From positions 1-64,000 of the forward strand of contig CAYLYZ010000018.1 in assembly GCA_964387885.1 (NCBI GenBank): 64,000 nucleotides of DNA. Direction: 5' to 3'. The DNA is from JABGPL01 sp964387885. GTDB lineage: Bacteria > Electryoneota > AABM5-125-24 > Hatepunaeales > Hatepunaeaceae. How positions within the stretch are numbered: position 1 is the stretch's first letter; the number at the start of each line of letters is the position of its first letter. The position numbers were made by a program, and so were the translations under genes. The notes under the pieces are model-generated. The model was not told the DNA's origin and did no database searches. It worked only from the letters and a program-made list of their open reading frames with translations. Positions 8,851 through 17,619 of the stretch are shown piece by piece.

Positions 8851-9327
8851 TTACCGTAATAACACAGCTCTCAGTTCTTTCTCCCCACGATCCATTATGG
8901 CTCGCAGCGAGACATCGTCATCATGTGTCCAACCGCACAAATGGAGAAATCCATGAACGGCTAAACGTAATATCTCAGTTTCTGTTTCTTCTTTTCCCTC
9001 TTTCGCCTGTATATCAGCCCTGTCTTTACTGATGTAAATGTCACCTTCAATAGGATTTTCGTTTACATCTGCCAGATTAAAAGACAGCACATCAGTCGGT
9101 TGATCTTTTCTCTTGAAATCTCTGTTAAGATTTTGGAGGTAGTCATTATTTGTAATAACCACGTTGACCGCCTTAACCTCCCGATTCTCAGTTCCAGCTA
9201 TACTTTCAATCGCTGTGATAATTCTCTCGGCAAGTAATTTTGAGCCACCCGCCACTGTAAAAACAACAGTTTTTGTGTCTTTAGAAAACTCCTCCGTTCC
9301 AACAGAATTATCTCCAATACTATCCAC
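8851..9327 (-). CDS. ybeY: Endoribonuclease YbeY (rRNA maturation)
   Basis: Zn-dependent endoribonuclease for 16S rRNA 3' maturation and ribosome quality control. The signature H-x3-H-x5-H is present as HGFLHLCGWTH near the C-terminus, with the preceding DVLSF strand typical of the family. About 158 residues from GTG at 9327. That start makes an 8-base overlap (GTGGATAG) with the stop of the upstream HD gene. A TTG at 9339 is an alternative adding four residues. The N-terminus is about 20 residues longer than E. coli YbeY and looks unstructured. Confidence 0.93.
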   Translation of the reverse strand: MDSIGDNSVGTEEFSKDTKTVVFTVAGGSKLLAERIITAIESIAGTENREVKAVNVVITNNDYLQNLNRDFKRKDQPTDVLSFNLADVNENPIEGDIYISKDRADIQAKEGKEETETEILRLAVHGFLHLCGWTHDDDVSLRAIMDRGEKELRAVLLR

Positions 9328-11689
9328 CTTGGCTTTCAACCTGCTCTACATTTCTTCTCTTGCTTTCTTCATCTCCATTGTCAGGAACATCAGGTGTTCT
9401 CTCCTGATCCGGATACTTTATCCTTTGATGGTGAATACCTGCCAATACTTGTACGAATGATTTCCGAATCTGTCCTATTTCTTTCATGGTTAAGGGACAC
9501 TCCTCGAAAGCCCCCTCGGCAATTCTCTTTCTGATCAGATTATCTACTACTGAAGAAAGTTCTTCATTATTATCTATCTCAATCGTGCGAGTTGCAGCCT
9601 CTACAACATCGGCAAGCATCAAAATTCCGGTTTCCCTGCTCTGAGGATTCGGACCAGGATATAAATACAATTCAGGATTAACGTCTCTGCCAATCTCATC
9701 AATTGCCTTCGAGTAGAAATATGCAATTCTTGTTCTTCCATGGTGTTCACCAATAAATGCTGTCACTTGAGGAGGTAGACCATGTTTTTCGGCAAGTTTA
9801 AGCCCTCGTATCACATGATGGATTACTATCTCCGCCGACTTCGAAGGGGGAAGTTGATCATGAGGATTTTCACTCCCGGCTTCCTGATTCTCGATGAAAT
9901 AGTCTCTGTTATCCATTTTTCCGATATCATGGTAATATGCTCCGGCTCGAGTAAGAAGAGCATTCGCACCAATTGCACGGGCTGCAGTTTCTGCAAGACT
10001 ACCCACCATTATGCTATGATGATAAGTACCCGGAGACTTAATTGCAAGCTCTCTTAACAACGGACGATTGAGATCCACCAATTCGAGTAAGGATAAATCA
10101 GTTGTTATCTTGAAAAACTTCTCAAAAATAAATACCAGCCCCAAAACGAGTATAGGTGAAAACACCGAATTCACACAGGCAATCAGCAAATCAAGCCATA
10201 TCTTAGCATCGACAGTATATCTGATAAAATGAAACGCCGCCACCATCGGAATAAATGTGGCAGCAAGATATATTGTAACCCGCATTACATCACCGCGAGT
10301 TGTAACATGACGTATAGCTCTGACTGATATACTGCCAATCGCAATTATGCTAAACGTCACAGGGTAATGATTGCCATGAAGTAGCCCTGATATTAAAGCC
10401 ATTACCACAACACCAGCAAGAGCGATCCCATGATCTATTAAAATTCCAAGCAGCATCGCCAGAACTGCCGCGAGAAACAGGTAGTTGGAAAGCTCATATT
10501 GAATTGGCACATAAACTTCATAGAGATGCACAAGACCGAGAATAATGACAACCAGGATCATTAGTTTCCAATCTAACCAGACCTTCCTGCGAACAAGATA
10601 GATATAAGACCAGAAAAATCCAATTACAAGACCCACTAAAATAAATTGCCCGATAGCTTGAAGCGGTACTGTCGGCCCCCCACGTTCAAGTTCACGTTCA
10701 GCGCGAATTGTTGCAAGTGAATTTAGTTTTAAGACATGTTCTTGATTAACCCGAATATTTCGATCGATGATTAATTCATCTTTTTTCACAAATCCGGACG
10801 CCGTGGGAACCTTGTTAACTGCTAGTTCTCGTCGCCTTAGAGTCTCAGCTGAATCAAATATAATATTCGATGAGATGAACGGTTGCAGCATTTCATAAGC
10901 TGCGCTTATCGCCCCATCCGGGAATGAGTTTATGGAAATCTTTTCCGGAAGTAGTATTGAAATCCTCTCAAGAGCCTCATTTGGTGTTAATAAACGAGCG
11001 AGGTCAACATTATCCTCAACTCCCTTGTATCGAACAACCAACTTATCGGATTCGTGAGTTAATTGTGATTTTGGGACATTAATAATACCCTGACCATAAA
11101 CATCACGCAGTATGCCTTCAAGAACAATTTCAAAAAATCTAAAGTATAAATTTGGCTCCTTATCTCTGTCAAACAGGAAGAGGGCGGTCAGGAAATCCCA
11201 GCTTTCGCTGCTCAGCCTAAACCCGAATCTGCCAAATATCCCATTAATCCCGTCTTTATAGATAATGTAATCTTCTGACGTAATTGGAGGAACAGAATCT
11301 TCACCAGCATACATTTTCGCCAGATAGAATTCATCCGATAGATTGGCGAATACTTTATGAGTTTCAGCTGCGAATGTAAGGATTTCCCGCCGGTACATAT
11401 CTCCGACAGAATCAACCTTAATTACTACTGGTAAAACGCTCTGTGCTGCTTCGCGTCTCTCTGATTCCAAATCCTCAGGGAGCTTTAATACTTCAAAATC
11501 AAATGGCGCAATAATCTTAGTTTGAGAAATGCTTCCTTCAGCTAAATGTGCAAACTCAGGAGATTTTCCTCGAGGTGCAAGAAGTGTCAGAAGTATAACG
11601 AGTGCAAGACCCGAAATCCAATGCCACCAGTGTATTGGTGTTCTTGAATTTGTTTTAGAAGAATTAATGTCTATGCTGTCTTCACTCAC
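9320..11689 (-). CDS. pgpH: 7TM-HD phosphodiesterase, PgpH-like (predicted c-di-AMP hydrolase)
   Basis: Membrane protein with a 7TM receptor and cytoplasmic HD domain. PgpH of Listeria, with the same layout, hydrolyses cyclic di-AMP. From GTG 11689 it has 789 residues: one N-terminal membrane helix (HWISGLALVILLTLL), an extracytoplasmic 7TMR-HDED domain (about 45-320), seven membrane helices (about 325-530) and an HD domain with AGAYYHDIGKM and TYHHSIMVGSLAE. The HD metal ligands are visible (HH, HD, HHVIRG, GEHHGRTR). AAAGG is nine bases before this GTG and it overlaps the phoH stop as GTGAGTGA. The longer TTG start at 11731 lacks a Shine-Dalgarno. Between phoH and ybeY, as in many Firmicutes and Bacteroidetes. 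Confidence 0.92.
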   Translation of the reverse strand: MSEDSIDINSSKTNSRTPIHWWHWISGLALVILLTLLAPRGKSPEFAHLAEGSISQTKIIAPFDFEVLKLPEDLESERREAAQSVLPVVIKVDSVGDMYRREILTFAAETHKVFANLSDEFYLAKMYAGEDSVPPITSEDYIIYKDGINGIFGRFGFRLSSESWDFLTALFLFDRDKEPNLYFRFFEIVLEGILRDVYGQGIINVPKSQLTHESDKLVVRYKGVEDNVDLARLLTPNEALERISILLPEKISINSFPDGAISAAYEMLQPFISSNIIFDSAETLRRRELAVNKVPTASGFVKKDELIIDRNIRVNQEHVLKLNSLATIRAERELERGGPTVPLQAIGQFILVGLVIGFFWSYIYLVRRKVWLDWKLMILVVIILGLVHLYEVYVPIQYELSNYLFLAAVLAMLLGILIDHGIALAGVVVMALISGLLHGNHYPVTFSIIAIGSISVRAIRHVTTRGDVMRVTIYLAATFIPMVAAFHFIRYTVDAKIWLDLLIACVNSVFSPILVLGLVFIFEKFFKITTDLSLLELVDLNRPLLRELAIKSPGTYHHSIMVGSLAETAARAIGANALLTRAGAYYHDIGKMDNRDYFIENQEAGSENPHDQLPPSKSAEIVIHHVIRGLKLAEKHGLPPQVTAFIGEHHGRTRIAYFYSKAIDEIGRDVNPELYLYPGPNPQSRETGILMLADVVEAATRTIEIDNNEELSSVVDNLIRKRIAEGAFEECPLTMKEIGQIRKSFVQVLAGIHHQRIKYPDQERTPDVPDNGDEESKRRNVEQVESQGG

Positions 11690-12644
11690 TTTCAGGTACC
11701 TTTGCCTTATAAGCTCTGAGAATATCGGCAACTAATTTATGCCGCACGACATCACCTTCATTGAATTCAATAAAGCCTATCCCATTAATCCCGGTTAAGA
11801 TGTTTCGTGCTTCGTCTAATCCGGATAGTGTCGAATTCGGCAAATCAACCTGACTCAGGTCTCCGGTTAATACCGCCCTGGATTCGACTCCAAGACGCGT
11901 TAGGAACATCTTCATCTGTCCCGATGTCGTGTTTTGTGCTTCATCAAGTATGACAAATGCACGATTCAGTGTTCGACCACGCATATACGCTAACGGTGCT
12001 ATTTCTATGTGTCCTCTGTCGATCAACCTCCTCACCTGTTCGCGTGAAATCATCTCATCGAGAGCATCGTAAAGAGGTCGAAAATAAGGATCAACCTTCT
12101 CGAGAATGTCTCCCGGCAAATATCCAAGAGTTTCCCCGGATTCAACAACAGGTCGGACAAGAATTATTTTCTCAATCAATTTTCGCTGAAAACGGTCAAC
12201 AGCCATTGCAACGGCAAGATAGGTTTTTCCGGTTCCGGCAGGACCGGTAGAAAATACAATTGGATTCTTCTCCATTGCACGAATATACCATGCCTGGTGT
12301 TTTCCGCGGGTGCGGATTGCTCCTCGGGGAACATCCAGAGTAAGAGATTTTTCCTTTCCCGAATCCTTAATATCCGGTCCAGCGTGAACTCCAGCAAGAC
12401 GCAGAACAGTATCAATGTCCTCAATCGTCACCTGCTTTCGATCTTTGTACATTGCCGCTAAATCGAGAAAGACCCTTTTTATCTTTTCAGCTTCTTCGAC
12501 CGGACCTTGAATGATTAGCTTCCCCCCACGAACAGTAATCTGGGACTGGAAATGCGTTTCAAGATATCGAAGGTTTGAATCACCAACTCCTAAGAGCCGG
12601 GGAAAAATGTCATTCTCAATAATGAAATCTATCTGATCGATCAG
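11682..12644 (-). CDS. phoH: PhoH-like ATPase with no conventional start codon
   Basis: PhoH/YbeZ-type P-loop NTPase, a partner of YbeY in RNA metabolism. Walker A is GPAGTGKTYLAVAMA and Walker B is FVILDEAQN, with SGQMKMFLTRLG as sensor region. The first ATG (12452) would remove about 64 residues of the normal KH-like N-terminal domain. That domain is clearly encoded upstream in the same frame (LLGVGDSNLRYLETHF, ITVRGGKLIIQGP). The frame is open to a TAA at 12654-12656 but has no ATG, GTG or TTG there. I place the start at CTG 12644, giving 320 residues, the family length. An ATG at 12664 lies one frame away and ends in TGA overlapping that CTG, so a -1 frameshift or an indel in the assembly is an alternative. 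Confidence 0.88.
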   Translation of the reverse strand: MIDQIDFIIENDIFPRLLGVGDSNLRYLETHFQSQITVRGGKLIIQGPVEEAEKIKRVFLDLAAMYKDRKQVTIEDIDTVLRLAGVHAGPDIKDSGKEKSLTLDVPRGAIRTRGKHQAWYIRAMEKNPIVFSTGPAGTGKTYLAVAMAVDRFQRKLIEKIILVRPVVESGETLGYLPGDILEKVDPYFRPLYDALDEMISREQVRRLIDRGHIEIAPLAYMRGRTLNRAFVILDEAQNTTSGQMKMFLTRLGVESRAVLTGDLSQVDLPNSTLSGLDEARNILTGINGIGFIEFNEGDVVRHKLVADILRAYKAKVPESE

Positions 12645-12664
12645 TCTTTCCGGTTAATATCCAT

Positions 12665-12707
12665 AAAAAAGTGCCCCTATTCGCTGAAATTTCAGCAAAT
12701 AAGGGCA
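12665..12707 (-). terminator. Rho-independent terminator after the aspS-LysM unit
   Basis: An 18-bp stem with G-U pairs (arms 12672-12689 and 12690-12707, loop formed by opening the central AAATTT) and six U's on the minus strand. It is 90 bases after the LysM stop. Its U-tract abuts an ATG at 12664 just before phoH, so little room remains for a phoH promoter. Confidence 0.85.
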
Positions 12708-12795
12708 TACTATATCCTTCATCGCTCCTGACCGGGAACGTGGTAAATTGCAGTCCCCCCTTTTCCGCAATAGATACTAAGAATTCTTAAAAAAA

Positions 12796-13647
12796 CTAAT
12801 TCCTCGGAATTGATAGAATCTGTTCCGGATAAATCAGGTTCGGGTCCTGAATGAATCCATCTGTTTTGTTCGCCTGATATATCTTCGTCCACTTGAACGG
12901 ATCACCATAAACCTGTGCATAACCAGCTATTTTGGAAAGGTACTCACCTCGTGCAACTAAATGATCATCCCGACCAAGTTGTCTGGGAATGATAAGATGT
13001 TGATCCGGATAGATCAAATCTGGATCTTTAATCGTCTCTCTGTTTGCACTGTAAATGCGCATCCACTTCCATGGATCATTGAAAATTGCCTTCTTACCTG
13101 AAATCCGCCAGAGAAAATCACCCCTAACGACTGTATAACTGTCATTCTTTGGTTTGGGCAGGGCTTTTCTCAACCTTTCAATTCTGCCATCCAACTCGGA
13201 AAGCTGATCTTTAGGAGCTCGGATTTGGGCAGCAGGAGCCTGTGACAGCTCTGAAATTCTTTCACTTAACTCATCCAACTCATCAGCTCGTTCTAATAAC
13301 CTGTCGGGACTGAGTCTTTCGAGTTTACTTACACGGTTATCAACAGCTGCTATTTCGCTGAGATACTGCTCATACTCGGCACGTGTAATTCCGAGTTCTG
13401 CAAAAATCTCATTCCATGTATTGTCTATCTGCTGATTCACCTCAGCTAATTGATTTCTGAGGTCTTCAATGATCTTGTTTTCTTCAGCAATAGATCCGTT
13501 TGCTTTCGCTTCACGATCCTGATAGGACTTTAATTGAGTCAGATACTCGTCATATGTCATCCGGTCAGCCGCAACACTCGGCGAACTGATAGATAATAAC
13601 AAGACGATCGTCAGAATCAACGCAATTAGTCCAGTACGTATCTGCAT
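12796..13647 (-). CDS. Secreted coiled-coil protein with two LysM domains
   Basis: About 283 residues from the ATG preceded by GGAGGAAGGA. A signal peptide comes first (ALILTIVLLLSISSPSVAA), then a charged coiled-coil region (about 30-165), then two LysM repeats (about 170-225 and 230-283). Each LysM has the pattern VxRGxxLxxIxG..xYGDPxKWxxIYxANxxxIxDPxLIYPxQxLxIPR. The extended form with the DPxKWxxIY block resembles LysM proteins of FCB and delta-proteobacterial envelopes. Predicted to bind peptidoglycan in the periplasm. No enzymatic domain is present. It is downstream of a small coiled-coil lipoprotein and aspS, and ahead of a strong terminator. Confidence 0.87.
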   Translation of the reverse strand: MQIRTGLIALILTIVLLLSISSPSVAADRMTYDEYLTQLKSYQDREAKANGSIAEENKIIEDLRNQLAEVNQQIDNTWNEIFAELGITRAEYEQYLSEIAAVDNRVSKLERLSPDRLLERADELDELSERISELSQAPAAQIRAPKDQLSELDGRIERLRKALPKPKNDSYTVVRGDFLWRISGKKAIFNDPWKWMRIYSANRETIKDPDLIYPDQHLIIPRQLGRDDHLVARGEYLSKIAGYAQVYGDPFKWTKIYQANKTDGFIQDPNLIYPEQILSIPRN

Positions 13648-13671
13648 TCCTTCCTCCGTTATTATCACCGG

Positions 13672-13932
13672 TTATTGACCTTTTACTGTTTTCAGATCAT
13701 CTTCTGCTGCAGCCAGCTCTTTCTTCTTTGCATCTAATTCCTTTTCCAGAGTTTTTCTGGTCGATTTGACATCATCGAGTTCTTTTTCCGAAGAAATCGC
13801 AGCTTCCTTTCCTTCCTGGAGGCTATCAATATCCTTCTGACTCGCATATTTCGTGCATCCACCAACGAAAAGCAAGCAAAAGATAAAAAGTAATGCCAAT
13901 GATGCAGAAGTGATTCTTCTGTAAATTGTCAC
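13672..13932 (-). CDS. Small coiled-coil lipoprotein
   Basis: An 86-residue predicted lipoprotein. From GTG 13932 (GGAGGG just upstream) the protein starts with basic residues, a hydrophobic stretch ASLALLFIFCLLFVGGC and a lipobox VGGC, with Cys about residue 27. The mature part is almost wholly charged helix (KELDDVKSTRKTLEKELDAK), a coiled coil like Lpp-type or LysM-partner lipoproteins. It lies 24 bases ahead of the LysM protein, which also has a coiled coil, so the two may interact (inference). An upstream TTG in frame would bury the signal peptide, so it was rejected. Confidence 0.8.
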   Translation of the reverse strand: MTIYRRITSASLALLFIFCLLFVGGCTKYASQKDIDSLQEGKEAAISSEKELDDVKSTRKTLEKELDAKKKELAAAEDDLKTVKGQ

Positions 13933-14004
13933 ATGCCCTCCGGCATTTACATTCGTTGAACTTATTTCCAATCCTTTCAAAACTAATAAATCCCTACCCG
14001 GTTG

Positions 14005-15798
14005 TCAAGTCTTCTCAGTTGTTTCAATAAGTTTAAGCCCAAGCTCTGTTAGTTGAGCTTCATCTACACCTGATGGTGCTCCATCCATTAACGAGGCAGC
14101 AAGATTTGTTTTTGGGAAAGCGATTACATCCCTGATAGAATCCTCACCCGCTAATAACATAACAATCCGGTCAAATCCAAGTGCGATTCCGCCATGAGGA
14201 GGAGCTCCATAACTTAGAGCTTCAAGCAGGAATCCAAAACGACGCTTTGCTTCTGCTGAATCAATCCCAATTACATTCAAGACCTTTTCCTGTAACTCAG
14301 GATTGTGTATTCGAATACTTCCCGATGCAATCTCCACACCGTTAAGTACAATATCATAAGCTCTGCTCTTTACTTTCAATGGTTCAGATTCCAGTAGTTG
14401 AATATCTTCATCTACTGGAGAAGTAAATGGATGATGAACTGCAGTCAGTCCTTCTCCGTCTGAAACCTCCTCAAAAAGCGGTGGTGTTACAACCCAGCAA
14501 AATGAGTACTCTCCTTCCGGGATTAAATCCCATTCTGCAGCAAATAACCTCCTCAGTTTTCCCATCGCTGTCAAAACTAAACCCGCCTCTCCGGCTGCAA
14601 ACATCATCAAGTCGCCTACTTCAGCACCTAAACTTTCCCGGAGAGACTGCTGTTGATCCTCTGAGAACAACTTTCCGATTATCCCTGTTAATCCCTGCTC
14701 AGTCACAGGAACAGAAAGTAAACCGGCAAGTCCAACATCTCGAGCAGCTACTTCCAGCTTTTCACGTTGCTTTCGCGATAAGGCTCCCTTTCCTTTCCCA
14801 CACATTCCGATTACACAACCACCCTTCTTAACCGTGGATGCAAATGCCTTAAAATCCGAATTGATAAAATGCTCTTCAGCCCTGCACAATTTCATTTCAA
14901 ATCGCATATCCGGGGCATCACTGCCATATTGTTCAATCGCATCAATATAGCTGATTCGTTGAAATTCGGATTTGATTTCAACTCCAATTGTCTCATTCAC
15001 AATCCGAATCATCATCGCTTCCGAATGCAAATAAATGTCCTCTTCATTGACAAAAGACATTTCAAGGTCAATTTGAGTAAACTCAGGTTGTCTGTCTCTC
15101 CTTAGATCTTCATCTCGAAAACAGCGCGAAATTTGGAAATACTTATCCAAACCACCAACCATTAAAGCCTGTTTATATATCTGAGGTGACTGAGGGAGAG
15201 AGTAGAATTCTCCCTTGTGAATACGGCTTGGAACAATAAAATCTCGCGCGCCCTCTGGTGTACTCCGAATTAGAAACGGAGTCTCAACCTCGAGAAAACC
15301 ATTTTCCTCGTGAAATCTTCTCGTCGCCTGCAGGGCTTTGTGTCTTAACTCAAGGTTTCTAATCATATTTGGTCGACGCAAATCAAGGTATCTGTATCTC
15401 AATCGCAGCTCTTCACCCAAAGCATCTTTATCCTCAACTCCCAATGGTGGCAGCTTTGAAGGGCTAAGAACTTCAATTTCATCCGCAAGAACTTCGATCT
15501 CTCCGGTTTTCATTGCCTTATTAAGCATGTCATCCGGTCGACGTCTCACCTGACCTGCTATCCTGATAACATCTTCGTTGCCAAGAGTTTTCAGCTTCTT
15601 TGCCATTTCCGTTCCGGGATCGGCAACAACCTGAGTTTTTCCGGTTCTGTCTCGAATTACGAGAAACTGCAATTCCCCGATATCCCTAACTCTCGCAACC
15701 CAACCCGAAAGCACTACCGACAATCCGACATTCCCACCATTCAATTCTCCACAGGTGTGAGTCCTGAATGTACCACTGTTTGGAGATTCCTTTTCCAT
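14005..15798 (-). CDS. aspS: Aspartyl-tRNA synthetase (bacterial type)
   Basis: Charges tRNA-Asp with aspartate. The 597 residues have the bacterial layout: N-terminal OB-fold anticodon domain (about 1-115), class II catalytic core with motif 2 FRDEDLRRDRQPEFTQIDLEMSF, the GAD insertion domain (about 300-430), and motif 3 GIALGFDRIVMLL near the C-terminus. ESPLIRSTPEGARDF-like motif 1/flipping-loop sequence is seen as FLIRSTPEGARDFIVPSR. Full length with a clean start. It heads a unit with the small lipoprotein and the LysM protein. Discriminating versus non-discriminating type was not assessed. Confidence 0.97.
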   Translation of the reverse strand: MEKESPNSGTFRTHTCGELNGGNVGLSVVLSGWVARVRDIGELQFLVIRDRTGKTQVVADPGTEMAKKLKTLGNEDVIRIAGQVRRRPDDMLNKAMKTGEIEVLADEIEVLSPSKLPPLGVEDKDALGEELRLRYRYLDLRRPNMIRNLELRHKALQATRRFHEENGFLEVETPFLIRSTPEGARDFIVPSRIHKGEFYSLPQSPQIYKQALMVGGLDKYFQISRCFRDEDLRRDRQPEFTQIDLEMSFVNEEDIYLHSEAMMIRIVNETIGVEIKSEFQRISYIDAIEQYGSDAPDMRFEMKLCRAEEHFINSDFKAFASTVKKGGCVIGMCGKGKGALSRKQREKLEVAARDVGLAGLLSVPVTEQGLTGIIGKLFSEDQQQSLRESLGAEVGDLMMFAAGEAGLVLTAMGKLRRLFAAEWDLIPEGEYSFCWVVTPPLFEEVSDGEGLTAVHHPFTSPVDEDIQLLESEPLKVKSRAYDIVLNGVEIASGSIRIHNPELQEKVLNVIGIDSAEAKRRFGFLLEALSYGAPPHGGIALGFDRIVMLLAGEDSIRDVIAFPKTNLAASLMDGAPSGVDEAQLTELGLKLIETTEKT

Positions 15799-15885
15799 TT
15801 TTATTTTCTTGTCTACTTTAGTTAGTGTTCCAAATCCGGTTGTTTCTTATTTGTGAATTCAAGCATATCGGTTGGTCAGCCTGAT

Positions 15886-15917
15886 AAAAAAGCGGGATTG
15901 AACAACTCAATCCCGCT
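15886..15917 (-). terminator. Rho-independent terminator of the motor operon
   Basis: An 11-bp stem AGCGGGATTGA / TCAATCCCGCT with a 5-base loop, followed on the minus strand by six U's. It is about 40 bases after the AgmX-like gene stop. Confidence 0.9.
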
Positions 15918-15957
15918 TTTCACAATTATGAAAAACAATCAGGTTTTTTAAGCTTTG

Positions 15958-17016
15958 TTATTCAAATACGTAAGTTGCTCCTGCGGTCACGTTTCCGGCT
16001 TTCGGATCTATCTCTTCAAATCTCCAGCTTGAGATAACATTTTTGATACATCTCTCAACATCCGCGCCAAGTCGGTTTCCATACCAATCGGTACGACGGA
16101 AACGAACTGCGATGACTTCACCGGCAGGATTGATCGTGAATTCAACAGGAACTCGTCCACGGAGACTTGAGTCTCTACGTTTTAACGTCCAATAACAATA
16201 CTGAACTTGATTCTTGTTTTTCATCACGATTTCTGAAATCGCTGATTGACTGCGTTGTTTAACCTTGGAACCTCTACCCCTTGCAGTGATTGTACTGCGA
16301 TTAAGGTCAACAGATGTTTCCTTAAACATCATGTCCCCCTCTTCGATAGAGAGTTTCTTCAGTTCTCCAATGTCAATATCACCAACGTCATCGGAGACAG
16401 CTCCGCGACCTCGTGCTTTCCTGACCTTAGCGCGTGTATCGGAATCACCAACGATACCGACCATTTTCTTAACGTCGTAACCTTCAACAGAACCTGAAGA
16501 TAGTCCAAGTGCTTCTGCAGCAGCTGCTCCACCCCTCGATTTTCGGCCTCCCGAGGCTGTGGGACCTGCAAGTATTTTCATTCGCTGCGCAGCTGCACGT
16601 ACCTTTTCTCTTCTGGCTTCCTGAGTGTTTTGACGTCTCGCACGCTTTTGTTGCCGGTCTTCACGCTTGGATTCTTCTGACACTGCAGCAACAACTTCTT
16701 CTTCGCCAGCTTCCAATTCCTCTATTTCAGGAACTTCTGCCTTTGTGTCCTCTGCAAGTTCCTCTTCACCTTCTCCTCCAGTGGTTGTACTTTCAGTAGC
16801 CACCACCGGTGTTGTGCGAACTGGAACCCGGTAAATAACTTGTGTATAGCGCTTTATATCTTCAGCGCTCAACGATGCGAACTCCCTACCGGACATAAAG
16901 GAGAAAAAGCTGATCATAAAAATAAGGCAGAACACACATATCCCAAAGAAATCTCTATCGAGATCCCTGAAGAAATGTCGTTCATACTCTTTCGGAAATG
17001 TCATTACCTGGGCCAC
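15958..17016 (-). CDS. AgmX/PglI-type TonB-like energiser protein
   Basis: A 352-residue inner-membrane-anchored protein. It has one membrane helix (about 25-43, GICVFCLIFMISFFSFMSG), a long E/A/R-rich periplasmic linker, and a C-terminal AgmX/PglI domain (about 255-350). The domain shows the family pattern: VQYCYWTLKRRDSSLRGRV, VEFTINPAGEVIAV and CIKNVISSWRFEE with the two conserved cysteines. This domain is a TonB-C-like output element in the gliding and polar machinery of Myxococcus and relatives. It follows an ExbD-like gene by 10 bases and closes the operon, so it likely transmits force from the TolQ/ExbD motor to the outer envelope. The GTG start has GAGG eight bases upstream. Confidence 0.85.
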   Translation of the reverse strand: MAQVMTFPKEYERHFFRDLDRDFFGICVFCLIFMISFFSFMSGREFASLSAEDIKRYTQVIYRVPVRTTPVVATESTTTGGEGEEELAEDTKAEVPEIEELEAGEEEVVAAVSEESKREDRQQKRARRQNTQEARREKVRAAAQRMKILAGPTASGGRKSRGGAAAAEALGLSSGSVEGYDVKKMVGIVGDSDTRAKVRKARGRGAVSDDVGDIDIGELKKLSIEEGDMMFKETSVDLNRSTITARGRGSKVKQRSQSAISEIVMKNKNQVQYCYWTLKRRDSSLRGRVPVEFTINPAGEVIAVRFRRTDWYGNRLGADVERCIKNVISSWRFEEIDPKAGNVTAGATYVFE

Positions 17017-17026
17017 TTACCTTACC

Positions 17027-17515
17027 TCAGGTTTTTTCTTTTATCACAACGAAATCGATTGTCACATACTCTGCCTGCCCACAGGTATTTATTACCTTAA
17101 GCAACCAGTCATACGTCACATTCTTATCGCATTGAATTGTAATTTCACCGCGGAATTGCCCAATCCTATCGCGCAAATCCTTGTTCTCAACCAGATATTT
17201 TTCCAATCCCGGTAATACTACATTATCAGGATTCATTAGCTCATTCTGGTCGGAAATGATCCTTGGATCAACCTCCATATCCTCCATGACACCACTGGTG
17301 GAAACCAGGATTGCCAAAGCCTTCTTAGGCGTCTTTTCCTGGATTGAATACGGTAAATCAAGGAAGGGTGAAGGTTTAATTAATCCACCGCTGGTTGACA
17401 TCGACTTAAGCAGGAATAATAGAATAATTGTCATCATATCCATCATGGAATTGAGTGACAATGTCCCTTCCTCTTTTCGTCGATTCTTCTTTCCTTTTGA
17501 AGGCGCGAAAGCCAT
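17027..17515 (-). CDS. ExbD/TolR-like proton-channel subunit (Asp retained)
   Basis: A 162-residue ExbD-family protein: basic N-terminus, one membrane helix (about 20-38, LSLNSMMDMMTIILLFLLKS) and a periplasmic domain. The helix keeps Asp at residue 26, aligned with the proton-carrying Asp25 of E. coli ExbD. The periplasmic part ends in the usual VTYDWLLKVINTCGQAEYVTIDFVV. It differs from classic ExbD by a longer loop after the helix. Second of two ExbD-like genes, about 100 bases after the first, and 10 bases before the AgmX-like gene. Confidence 0.85.
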   Translation of the reverse strand: MAFAPSKGKKNRRKEEGTLSLNSMMDMMTIILLFLLKSMSTSGGLIKPSPFLDLPYSIQEKTPKKALAILVSTSGVMEDMEVDPRIISDQNELMNPDNVVLPGLEKYLVENKDLRDRIGQFRGEITIQCDKNVTYDWLLKVINTCGQAEYVTIDFVVIKEKT

Positions 17516-17619
17516 TTTATCTCCCTAACGAAACCAAGAGCATGAAAATCTCAAGTATCTCTCGAACGAATTATTGAATCTGATGACTATTCTGAAGTAT
17601 TCTAACCAGAAAGCCATCG

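Noticed and set aside
12176..12424. Alternative minus-strand frame in phoH
   Set aside because: Shadow frame overlapping the Walker A region of phoH.
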